Shown: positions 32,801 through 43,286 of the stretch, piece by piece
How the letters are laid out: each line of letters begins with the position of its first letter
How positions within the stretch are numbered: position 1 is the stretch's first letter
Assembly: GCA_947172415.1 (NCBI GenBank)
Contig: OX359193.1
Span: 7,837,501 to 7,901,500 of the forward strand
Origin: Chondrosia reniformis
Lineage: Eukaryota > Porifera > Demospongiae > Chondrillida > Chondrillidae
Direction of reading: 5' to 3'
DNA: 64,000 bases
Position numbers and translations under genes: made by a program
The notes under the pieces: generated by a model
What the model was told of the DNA's origin: nothing
The model's input: only the letters and a program-made list of their open reading frames with translations
Databases searched by the model: none

Positions 32801-34769
32801 ACATAGGTAGGGGACAGGTACGTAGGTAGGGGACAGGTACGTAGGTAGGGGACAGGTACGTAGGTAGGGGACAGGTACGTAGGTAGGGGACAGGTACGTA
32901 GGTAGGGGACAGGTACGTAGGCAGGGGACAGGTATGTAGGTAGGGGACAGGCAGGCAGGGGACAGGTTGGTAGGTAGGGGACAGGTTGGTAGGTAGGGGA
33001 CAGGTTGGTAGGTAGGGGACAGGTTGGTAGGTAGGGGACAGGTTGGTAGGTAGGGGACAGGTACATAGGTAGGGGACAGGTACATAGGTAGGGGACAGGT
33101 ACATAGGTAGGGGACAGGTACATAGGTAGGGGACAGGCAGGCAGGGGGACAGGTTTAAGTATACATGTAGGTACTTGTACGTATTACATATACGTATGTA
33201 CATACATAGGTAGATATAAGGAAACTTTACTATAAATGATTGTATGGAGGTGCAGTTTGGCTACCAATGTTTTGAGGCTGACACTGGTAGCTTCAGGAGC
33301 TCCACATTTTAACTTTTGCACACACAGTAAGTTCACATCAGAACAGTAACTGTTATGACCACAAACACTGTTCTGTCACATACAAACACAAGTGGTGCAA
33401 TTACATCTACACAGACTAGACTAGGGGTGAAAACCAAGGGAAGAATATCCTCTCTGGGAACTGTCAGTCTCTTGCAAACAGCTTACAGATTCATTAGTGG
33501 ATCTTTCTGCTTCAGCCATTTCATGCACAAGTTCATCAGCAACCTAAACAAATAAACAAACAAACAAACAAACAAACATAGTACATGCTCAAAATACGTA
33601 AGGCAAACAGCATAATTAGATCAGGATACATAGAGTAAGGTATGTACATACGTATATACGCATATAGAATACAGTAAGTATATACACATATACGTAGAAT
33701 ACAAAAGAGGTTAAAGGTATTTCATGCATAAATAGCACTTGCCTCGTTGTAAGTTGTAATCTTTTTCTGTTGCACCTTCTCGCACACTCTCCAAGAGAAG
33801 TGTCTCAGTCCTTTGCTCAGCTTTTCATATCCTCCGGCTGGACCTCTTACGCTACTACCAGAAGCTTGGGAACCACTTCGAAACCTCTTTCCTCTAAAAC
33901 AGACAGACACAATGTAACAGCTGCATATTCCATGGCACGGCTACTCTACAGTTAGTAGGATTTCTGAGGAGGTGGAGCTGCAGAAGTTACACTTCACAGT
34001 CACCAACTCCACTTACTTGTCATCAGGATCAGAGGAGAGTCTCCCTCTTTTCCTACAAAACAAGATGACCCAAGTAGAAACATGCCCACACCATACCACA
34101 CCATGTTGCAATATATGTACACCTGATTGTAAACCAGATACATACGTATGTGCTGGCATGGTAAGCTCACTTGGAGAGTCCCAGGGGAGACATGGAACTG
34201 GTGGGTGTGGCACCAGGCACAGCTGCTGATCTAGGCATCAATGGACTAAGCCCCGCCTACATAATATTCACACAAATATGTAATTACTAAATATTGAGAT
34301 CAGACTAACCACAACAATTTTATAAAAATTGCAGTCATGTGACCTACTGGTGGTACATGTGACTGTGACTGGACCACTCCTCCATCCAAATTGGACCTCT
34401 GACCTCCATTTAGCAATGCAACCGCCTGAGCCCCCATGAGTGATGCGAGGGAGGGTGTGAGGGTTTGGTGAGGTGGGGAGTTGTTAATAGAGGTAACAGG
34501 GCGGGAGCTTCCAGAGAGAACTTGTTGCAACTGAGCAATGGCTTGTGCGGTAGCTGCATTTGACCTTATTTGTTGGGGGGTAAGTCCCCTTTGATTTAAT
34601 GTGGCAGCCTGTGACAGCAAACTTTGTGATTGGATTGGGGTTGGTGGTGCAGAAACAGCTGACAGTCGAGAAGGCTGACCAACAGGCTACAAGGTACATG
34701 TAATATTAAGGTTAACTCTGTCTCAGGTTTATTTACGACGCATACCTGGTTTTTCAGTCTGGGATCCAT
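29824..34769 (-). CDS. TFDP1: Transcription factor DP (E2F dimerisation partner; 12 exons, 641 aa)
   Basis: DP proteins pair with E2F to control S-phase genes. Exons from 5' to 3': 34769-34746, 34686-34348, 34256-34171, 34052-34017, 33893-33743, 33543-33487, 31610-31467, 31397-31329, 31206-31058, 30929-30763, 30666-30615, 30475-29824 (1,926 bp, one frame). The N-terminal 150 residues are Gln/Ala/Ser-rich, then a nuclear-signal-like KKRGRLSSD. The DNA-binding domain reads [17 protein letters not shown]...TTYNEVADELV. The diagnostic DP segment is [20 protein letters not shown] with [17 protein letters not shown]. The dimerisation and marked-box region follows ([46 protein letters not shown]). 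The C-terminus is a Ser/Thr/Pro/Gln-rich extension of more than 200 residues absent from the 410-aa human protein. Intron 5 uses a GC donor (GAG|GCAAGT). Intron 6 holds a 1.5-kb minisatellite. Confidence 0.95.
31625..33150 (+). repeat. 19-bp G-rich minisatellite, about 80 copies, in TFDP intron 6
   Basis: A run of TTGGTAGGTAGGGGACAGG and its variants (GTACATAGG, GTACGTAGG, GGCAGGCAGGG) fills 1.5 kb. Because 19 is not divisible by three, all three minus-strand frames stay open for over 500 codons, giving [13 protein letters not shown] repeats that are artefacts. Regular GGGG runs on the plus strand could fold as G-quadruplexes. Variant units recur in blocks, which suggests higher-order amplification. 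Confidence 0.96.
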
Positions 34770-35107
34770 ACCGTATTTCTACATAGTTAATAGAAACATG
34801 TGCTCAAACTATATACACAATCTAGGCTTGAGCTACGTATGACATTGCAGGCTCATCGGATTACAGTAAAACCTATTTATTATAGGTCTATTAATATGAA
34901 AGGTTATATAACGTCAAAAGTGCGCATGCATGGCTCATTTTCCAAAAAGCACAGGAGGAAGATGAAAAGAATGTGGATTGGAAGAAAAGCGAACTATTTG
35001 AATACCGGTAGACATGGTTCAATGTTCTAAACACAATAATTACGAAATACAAGATTAAAAACACAGTGGCGGCAATTATAAGCATGATCTTCCCTCCAAA
35101 GACTTAA

Positions 35108-35124
35108 GGCGGGAGATTTCCCGC
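35108..35124. promoter_or_regulatory. Palindromic E2F/DP-type site
   Basis: GGCGGGAGATTTCCCGC is an inverted pair of E2F half-sites (TTTCCCGC on one strand and CTCCCGCC on the other). It lies about 340 bp upstream of the DP start codon. Confidence 0.7.
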
Positions 35125-35289
35125 TACCACAAAAAGAGCATTCAGGCGGCAGAAGCTCTTCAAAATGACCTTCCCATAGCTTACTAGCAAGCAAAAAGAG
35201 CACAAAAAGAGCACAAAAACAGGTTTCACTCCAAGGCAATATCCAGAAGACGGTTCTCTCACTGTCCTACTCCTGACTTGGCAATCAAA

Positions 35290-35301
35290 CGCGCATGCGC
35301 A
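35290..35301. promoter_or_regulatory. NRF-1 consensus site
   Basis: CGCGCATGCGCA matches the NRF-1 consensus YGCGCAYGCGCR at every position, 520 bp upstream of the TFDP start and just past the MRPL41 stop. Confidence 0.65.
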
Positions 35302-35391
35302 GTGTAGCGAGGATGATAATAATTGCGCAATAAATATGTCCAAGTGCAGCCCAATTTCATGTGATATGCACGTGACACAGAACTCCACTAG

Positions 35392-36280
35392 TTAATGTTC
35401 TGAGGACTTTTTATTATAATGTTCTAGTATATCTTCAGGTGTAATAGGCTGTCCAACAACATTAGGGGTCTTCTGAGAAACATATGGTTTGAGCTGCAGA
35501 AGGTAGAAGTAGTGTATATATTCCATACAGTACACAAATCTTCAGTCTAAATAAGTGTGGATAAAGGATTTGTGGATGTACTGTATAGAGAATCTCCATT
35601 AATATGATAAAGTTATTGATCCTGTAATGTGTCTGTTTCACACATGTACATTTAGTAATGCACTCTATTGCACAATTTATTGACATACGTAAATGTTACA
35701 AGCAATTGTAATGTAATATGTGACCTTATGTATAATATAGATCAGTATTATACTAATACATTAAGCCTACTTCAAAGTCTCGAAGATCTGGAACTACAAA
35801 CTGATGTATTCGTTGCTTCAGAATGACATATCCACCTAGAGTGAGAAGCACACAAGTATCACATGACAATCCTACGCAGGTCTCCTGTACTTGTAATTTA
35901 ATGGATTCCATGATTAACTTGACATTGTAATATCTGACGCTGATAATTACTAACAAGTGTGTATCTGACGGTAGGAGAACACGACAGGTTTGGAGCAAGG
36001 GGATAAAGTATATTAACAGCTAGTTCTCTGCCCAAAAACATAATCACCTTTTCTCGTGTGGAAGCCCAAGGCTCTGGCACCTCTACCTACACGAAGTGAT
36101 GAAAGAATGCCATCAATAAGTCCTAATAATAGAGCTAAACTTGTGTGCGTACTAATGTATCTACCTCTGTTCTACAGAAAATGCATAATTATACGTACCT
36201 TTGTAAAAGTTTTTATTTCCTTTTTTAGATGTCATTACTCCTCTTCTGGCTCCCATCAGTAAACCTCGTAGGATCTGCAT
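35392..36280 (-). CDS. MRPL41: Mitochondrial large-subunit ribosomal protein mL41 (4 exons, 95 aa)
   Basis: mL41 is a small structural protein of the mitochondrial 39S ribosomal subunit. Exons from 5' to 3': 36280-36199, 36086-36048, 35835-35771, 35493-35392 (288 bp, one frame). The start MQILRGLLMGARRG is basic and hydrophobic, as expected for mitochondrial import. The family core is clear: TSKKGNKNFYKGRGARALGF aligns with the TSKRG...GRGAKGTGF region. IHQFVVPDLRDFELKPYVS aligns with the EFVVPDLTGFKLKPYVS block. The protein is shorter than human mL41 (137 aa), mainly because the C-terminal extension is missing; it ends after an ITPEDILEHYNKK helix. The next gene upstream starts 139 bp beyond its ATG, on the same strand. 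Confidence 0.9.
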
Positions 36281-36418
36281 TTCCTGCGCCCCAATCTACT
36301 TCAGGGCAAAACTATTGCGCAATCCATCGCTATGAAATACCTCAATAATTAATATCCTATCGAATTTATTTTCCATATATTGCAAATTACCTCTTCTTAA
36401 AAGTCTACATATTAGTAA

Positions 36419-36874
36419 TTACAAATCCTTAGATTTATGTTGGACCAAGTACTGTAGTAGCATCTCTCGAGTCTGACAGGTACAACCACCAGTATCTGCT
36501 GAGACTAACAAGACGTTAGATAAGAAAGTGAACCATATCACCAAATAAGGGAAACTAACCAAACTTGCAACTGTCTGCATTTCTTATTACTGAGAGCCGT
36601 ATTATCATTCTACCTATTAATAATAAAAACTGTTATTGCATTGACATTATAAATGACTTTCATGCTAAATGATTAATTTACGAATACTAAAGTGTCCTTT
36701 CCCTCTACTGAACAATATGAATTGGGGTAGGTAGCAATGTGGATATGACATCATGTCATGATTGCTGCAGTCAACCTTACTCCTCAATTGAACACTTCGG
36801 TTACCAACACTTCTTCCTTGCATCATCAGACTTCTAGCCGTAGACCTTGCTGTTCTGCGGACTATAACGTTCAT
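36419..36874 (-). CDS. Small protein with mitochondrial-type N-terminus, unrecognised (3 exons, 77 aa)
   Basis: Exons from 5' to 3': 36874-36781, 36613-36560, 36504-36419 (234 bp, one frame). All borders are standard: donors A|GTAAGG and G|GTTAGT, acceptors ending TAG. The N-terminus MNVIVRRTARSTARSLMMQG is rich in Arg, Ser and Thr with no acidic residues, as in a mitochondrial presequence. The remainder (IIRLSVIRNADSCKF, then ADTGGCTCQTREMLLQYLVQ) has four cysteines, two of them in a CTC pair. I do not recognise the family. It is transcribed away from the GABA-B-like gene, with 536 bp between the two starts. Confidence 0.6.
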
Positions 36875-37410
36875 CTATTGATTTGCGCGAGCTACCTTTT
36901 AACGGTCAGATCCAGACATTTTTTAACACGGTTTATGTAGGCCTATATGTTGCATAATAGTGTCCTGGGCTATGACACGAGACTAACCACACAATTTAGG
37001 GGTCATTGAGTTGTAACTATTAATCACCTGTTCTTCGAATTTCCGAAAACTCATAATTTGGAAATTCATAAGTGACAAAGCAGTTATTAAACCTACATAC
37101 ATACTTTTATAGTAGTAGTAGCTACTGTATTCATTATGATGGTATAATAATCTATGATTAATACGCAATTCACCCTTATATCTGCTATCGTGATGTGTGT
37201 GCACGCGTGCAAGGAATCCGTGACCAATCTAGGATCTCTAAGGCTTCCAATGATTCAATTATATATATCAAAGAAGACTTAAATATATCAACATCCCCTA
37301 CCAGCTATGACGTCAAAGTTGAGGGTACTGATTCCGATTGACACTTAATTTATATACGTGATCCAGGTCAATTAAGCACACAAAAATCACTTTCCCCAAG
37401 GCCTCTGGTC
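36875..37410. promoter_or_regulatory. Divergent spacer of the 77-aa gene and the GABA-B-like receptor
   Basis: 536 bp between divergent start codons; presumed promoters of both. AGCTATGACGTCAAAG near 37,303 contains TGACGTCA, a perfect CRE/ATF palindrome, about 100 bp upstream of the receptor ATG. TATATA lies around 37,260. Confidence 0.5.
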
Positions 37411-40400
37411 ATGAGAATCAAGCTGACATTGGTAGTGTTATTGATACTAATAGTAAAGTGTGTTCAGACCAAAGTGCTCCGACTAGGATTTATGAGCTCT
37501 CACAACGGTAGCCTTGTTTCTAGCGGTAAGTCCCCGTAAAGAAGTACGTATTACGTAAAATCAAAATCTTAAAATTTGTCTCTTTGTATAGGATCTATTG
37601 CAGCTGCTCAACTTGCAGTTAACTACATAAACCGGGAGAAACTTATAAGGGGCTATGACTTGGAACTAATTCACGACCTAGATAGTGGGGTAAGACCATC
37701 CTAGCTTTGTCAGTGGTATATGAAATCCCCTGCATTATTGTGTAAGAAATGCATTGAATTTCCTATATATAACTGACTGTGAATATATCTATAGTAGATC
37801 TAGAGTTCCTTTTTATCAACCAATCAAAAAGCAATTACTTTTCCATACACTATCTATTATCTATGCTATGTATTTTTCCTTTACTCCCATTCATACATAT
37901 AGTGTAACAAAACCATGGCATTGGAAAGTTATTTTAACTTTTGGAGAACTCCTGAAGCTACACCTTTTGCACCGATATTTATTGGTGCCGGTTGTTCAAT
38001 GGCCAGTGAACCTGTGGCTGCCATGTCACGTTTTTGGAATACAGTTCAGGTATGCCAGAAGAAAAAAGAAATTCATCCAAATATACCATACAAGTTGTAA
38101 ATCTATATTTTACTTCTTTTGTTTTATATATGGCTGGGAGACCTCAAATGTGCTGCACATGTAGGGTATATATGTAACCTTATAAATTATGACACTGTAA
38201 TGTTGTCTCTACATATATAGGTCAGTTTCGCTTCATCATCACCAGCACTCAGTGATACATCGAAATATCCATACCACTTTCGGGTGATTCCTTCAGAGAC
38301 ATTCATACATAAGGCTCAAGGTATTTTTGCATCAGAATTTAAATGGAAAACAGTTGGACTGGTCAGTCAGTACGAGGGCGTATTTGTAGATGTAAGTTTT
38401 TATTAACTGTTGGAGAATTTAAATTCTGTATACTCCATTGTCATTGGTGGCATTTATGTATGCATATAAAACCCATTAATTCGTTTGTATCCATTTCATA
38501 TACATGCATATAATATCAAAGTATAATCACTGTATTTAGTCAAGTTGCAATTGTCGAAAAGCATGTATTTTACTTTTTGTAGGATCTTAAAAGTGTTGAA
38601 AATTTCTTCAAAGGTCATCTTGGCATTCCCTTGGTGAAACTCTATGGGTTTGTGAGCAGGCTACCTCTCCAAGGTCTTGAATTGTTATGGGTTAGTCTGA
38701 ACACATGTCTGCTGGTTTTAGATGTATTTTTATTCTATTCTGTATACCTGTTTCCTATATACTACGTACATGTATACATATAATACTAATATCTATTGTA
38801 TGTAATATGTATATAATGACTGGCCTAGGGAAGAAAGGAAGAAAATCTGTTATTAGAAGTCTAGGAAAATGTATTTTTATTCTATTTGTTCATTTTTTCC
38901 TAGTCTTCTATTCATGTTAATCATAATTGAGTGTCTGAATATAAATCAAACTGGTGTAATTACATAATTTATATAATTATATATATACAGAATGTGTATA
39001 TATAAATTGCAGTATAGTGTAGTAACTTGCAGTGTTAATTGTTTCCTGCATGACTACTGTATGTAATTTAATTTATTATAAACTAGGGGAGTTAATTGTA
39101 CTGAGCCATGCTTATATTATTAATTGTGTATGTCAATATATAGGAAAATCCTCCACGAATAATTATTATCAATGCTTATCAACCATATACTAGAGAAGTA
39201 CTATGTCAAGTAAGCTTATAACAGTTTTCTATTTAATATAACTAATCTTAATATGTTAAATGTGCATATATTATAAGTATATGTTTTGTATACATAGGCA
39301 TACCATCGTAAGATATATTATCCTGCCTATCAGCTTGTCATATTGGGATGGCTAGATGATAATCGCTGGAATGAGACAACTAATGAAGGATATACATCAA
39401 GGTGAATGAAGTAAAGTGCATGTACATGTATGGTTCCTGTAAAATTCTGAAGTAAATGAATATTATATAAAGCAAATGTGTAATTGTTCTTTGGAAGCAT
39501 TAATGTTAACTCTAGGAATTTAAATCTATAATTTATAGTCAAGTTTATCTATTTTCATTTAGCTGTTCCTTTGATGATATTAAGAAAGTTCTAAACAATG
39601 TAGTTTGTGTTGCAGAATGCATTTGCAGAGATGAAACAATCAACTCTTCTCTTGTAAGTTACACATGTACGTGTTCATATGTACACTGTATAATTATTAT
39701 TTCTCTTATGTACCTATCTTTTAGAATAATATGTATAAGGAGTATATGAAAAACCAAGAACTTAGTATGTTTGGAGAAAGAGCATTTGATGCTGTGTTAA
39801 CAGTAGCACATGCATTAAACAAATCCATTATAAAACTTAAAGAAAACAATCTAACTTTAGAAAATTTTAGTTTCTTAGACGAATGGAATATTTCAAATCT
39901 ATTTGCTGATATCATTTCTGATGAAATTCGTAGCATTGAGGTTCAAGGCTTGACAGTAAGCGTCTATATATATATGCATTGTGAAAGTACTGTATGCATG
40001 CAACCATATGTATATATCCCATAATATTATTATACTGTATGTATCATTTCTTCCTTGTTTCAAGCTATGTATACGTATAATAAGATAATGATAATTAATG
40101 AATTAAGAACATAAGAATATGCCTTTCTTTATTCATTCACTATTTACAGGGTCTGATTCAGTTTGATGAAAAGGGAGATATTCATACAACTAGAGCTAAT
40201 ATTACACAGTATAGGTTTGAAGGAAACTTATATAGTAGACAAATTGGATTAGCTAATTTCAATAGTAATACTATTGATCTCTCCCCAGGCGAGGATATAT
40301 CCACAATATTTCCAGGTATATGCATATGGATATAACCAACATTGGGGATTAATTATAAGTTTCCAATACTTTCAATTATATCAGATGGTATCCCTCGAGA

Positions 40401-42544
40401 TGAAATTGTAGTGATCAATCCGATACTCTTTGGTGTCATGACAGCAGCAGCTGTGTGTGGAGTTTGCTTTGCTACTGTATGTCTTTTGTTCAACCTGATC
40501 TTCATGAAAAGAAGGTATATTATATATCTAACTGTATATACTTAGTATACGTAAATAGCTGACTCAGGTGCTTAGTTATTAGAAATACTGGGAGAGGTTC
40601 TTGTGTCCTCTGGTCCCTGATAAGAAACAGCTGCTGCAGAAGGGGTGATGTGGCTGGATTAACTGTACATCATGTTTAATACTGAAGTACATATATATAT
40701 AGTGATGCATCATGCTTAATAGGTAAATATGACAGTAGCGCCAGCCACTATAAAACAACTTCCTCTTTCAATTTATTCTGAAAGTTGTAATTACTGTCTC
40801 CTGCAGGTGGTGACATCCTATATTTATACATATATATCTAGATACATCAAGTTGACCAGTCCCATTTTGAATGTATTCATATGTCTTGGAGCTGTACTCT
40901 CATATACAGAAGTTGTTTTACTGGGTATTCCAAATGACGATATTGCCTTTGTAGCTGCATTTTGTAATGTAAGATACATACATACATACATACATACAGT
41001 ACATACAATATATACAGATAATGTGTATGTATAAATACATTAAGTGTAACTGTATAACAAAGGTATTAAACCTTTTATAATATATCTATGTGTATATTTA
41101 TTAAATATATGTATTATATACTTACAGTCTTCATTGTGGATAGCTTCAATTGGATTCACTTTAATGTTTGGTACTCTTGTACTGAAGACATGGAGAATAC
41201 GCTATATCTACAGCAACCTTAGTAAACCTAAAATTAAAGGGAAATTTAAAGTAAATTTCAAGAATTAAAAAACACGATGTATATACAGTGTATGTATGTT
41301 GGATACCCAAGTAGTTTGACCCCACATTGTACCTCTCTATAGGATTGGACCCTGCTTGTTGCATTAGGCCTTCTACTGTTAGTGGATCTTGCTTTCCTTG
41401 GGATTGTAACGGCCATTAAGCAGTCCCGGCTTATTGCTAGGGAAGTTGGGAGGCCTGTAGGTTACGCATTAATGAATAACGTATACATATGTATGTATGT
41501 ACCAGTACTGTTAGTATCATGTGTATTATGTTTTCTTATTTTGTTTCCGTAAATAGCTTTCTAGCAAAGTAGACCTTGTATGTACCTCTGAAGCATTGAA
41601 TCCTGTGCTGATTACATTTCTGCTATATAAGTCCATCTACCTCTGGATTGGATTATTCTTTGCATTTGAGACCAGAAAAATAAAAGTGAAGGCACTAAAT
41701 GATGCCAAATTCATTGCTGCAGCTGTCTATTGCACTGCTGTTATCAGCATACCGCTAGTAATAATAGGACTACTGTTGACCTCACATGTGGAGGCCAGAT
41801 ACGGAACTCTGAGTGCTGGCATTCTTTTTGTTACAACAGTCATTCTTGGACTATTGTTTTTGCCAAGAGTAAGAATGCATTTATAGCCCATATGTGTTAT
41901 TTTTTGATTTAATATCCACTCAGTGTACATAATATTTACCCATATATTGTTTAACAGCTGCTATGACACTTAATGTATGCAAGCCATTTTGGACTTTGAT
42001 CTTCCAACTAAGATTAGCTTTAATTTGTAGATATATGTGAATGTATGAATGAGTGCAAGTACTCTGATGGTGTTCTCTCTTCAGATGATTGGGCTCTATA
42101 AGAGAAGAAATGATAATAGTGTTGATACAGCTCTGAACTTTACCATGACGGACGTAGAGACAAGCCATGATGTAGAAACAACACTAAGAAAACAGCTTGA
42201 AGTATTGAATGAAAGGCTGCAGAAATATGAAGTAAGTCTATATACTCTACGTAGTTTATCATATCTCTATCACACCAAAAATCCTTCAACTTAAAAAAAA
42301 GATCTATTCACATGTGTATTTATATACGTATATATAGATCTACATGTACATTATATATAGAGTATATGCAGTCCCAATATACTAGCTATGCTCAGCATAA
42401 CATCTATAATATAATTAAGTAAATATTCTGATCAGAAAAAAGATTATATATTATTTATATGTATGTACGTATATATATACGTAGCACAAGAATACTGATG
42501 AGGTTTTAAATGGTAACCAAACAACAGAAACCAGTACAGACTAA
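37411..42544 (+). CDS. GABA-B-type class C GPCR (17 exons, 769 aa)
   Basis: A metabotropic receptor at the plasma membrane with an extracellular Venus-flytrap domain, seven helices and a coiled-coil tail. Exons: 37411-37525, 37592-37689, 37903-38049, 38221-38391, 38583-38690, 39144-39209, 39298-39401, 39563-39653, 39725-39955, 40150-40315, 40385-40514, 40842-40968, 41128-41250, 41343-41456, 41557-41868, 42085-42231, 42485-42544 (2,310 bp, one frame). Residues 1-19 form a signal peptide (LTLVVLLILIVKCVQT). The flytrap domain spans about 25-430 (IAAAQLAVNYIN, PIFIGAGCSMASEPVA, FRVIPSE). TM1 is near 445-470. Intracellular loop 1 to TM2 reads YIKLTSPILNVFICLGAVLSY, and the GABA-B signatures KTWRIRYIYSN and FETRKIKVKALNDAKFI are present. 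The C-terminal heptad region is LRKQLEVLNERLQKY. It resembles GABBR2 most; GABA binding cannot be inferred. AATAAA lies at 42967-42972. Confidence 0.93.
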
Positions 42545-43286
42545 AGCTGCAGTGTCCTCCATGACCTTAACATCCTTTATGTATGCAATGAAACTGCTTT
42601 TTAGTTATTTTAGTGTATATACTTACATGTTAATTACATGTTAATTAATGTTAATTACATGTTAATTACATGTTAATTACATGTTAATTACATGTTAATT
42701 ACGTACCTTGTATTCTGTACATGAATGCTTTTCCAGGGTATGTATTAATTGTAACTGCTGATAAAATGTTTTCTAGCATATTAATATACTTTGCATGCAA
42801 CTGCACACATACATTATGTGTAATTGAATGTTTAATGTTATATATGCTGAAGTGTTTATACTGTGTAATACTGTTATGAGAAAGACTTTTCCCTGTACTG
42901 TGGTTTTCTCTATATGAATTATATATGAATATTATATATGTATTATTTAACAACAAATACTGTATAAATAAATGATTAGTTCATGATTTATATAATATTA
43001 TATTAGTTATCCATGTTGGTTTAAAATTAGACTAGTTAATGTACTTTGTTACTCTTTTCAGCTATTCAGTGTATGAAAGGATACTGGGACATAAATTGTA
43101 CACGTTTAGATCTGAGGAAAACCCATATATGCATGACACTTTGGTTTCACTTCCTTTTGAACTTTTCTATTATATTTAAGCCTATAACCTGTGCATATAT
43201 ACATATACATATGCATATTAATCATTGCATCTTCATATATATATATACATGTTCACATGCCACTATATAGTATACATATATACAGT
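42545..43286. other. Spacer with 11-bp repeats upstream of the polytopic gene
   Basis: Holds the 3' UTR of the receptor (AATAAA at 42967-42972) and the promoter of the next gene on the same strand. A short array of CATGTTAATTA (about six copies) occupies 42,627-42,702. Nothing else recognised. Confidence 0.6.
42627..42702 (+). repeat. 11-bp minisatellite
   Basis: About six copies of CATGTTAATTA, one of them shortened. Confidence 0.85.

Larger units (their letters stand above)
34770..35391 (-). promoter_or_regulatory. Upstream region of TFDP
   Basis: 622 bp between the TFDP start and the MRPL41 stop. It contains an E2F-type palindrome at 35108-35124, a perfect NRF-1 consensus at 35290-35301 and a short repeat, AAAAAGAGCAC, near 35195-35217. 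No coding exon is apparent. Confidence 0.6.

Noticed and set aside
31565-33203. Three overlapping open frames of over 500 codons on the minus strand (Pro/Tyr/Leu-rich)
   Set aside because: They are translations of the 19-bp minisatellite in all three frames, inside a TFDP intron.
41160-42170. Minus-strand frames inside the GABA-B-like gene
   Set aside because: They are shadows of the plus-strand coding exons, which keep a continuous receptor frame.
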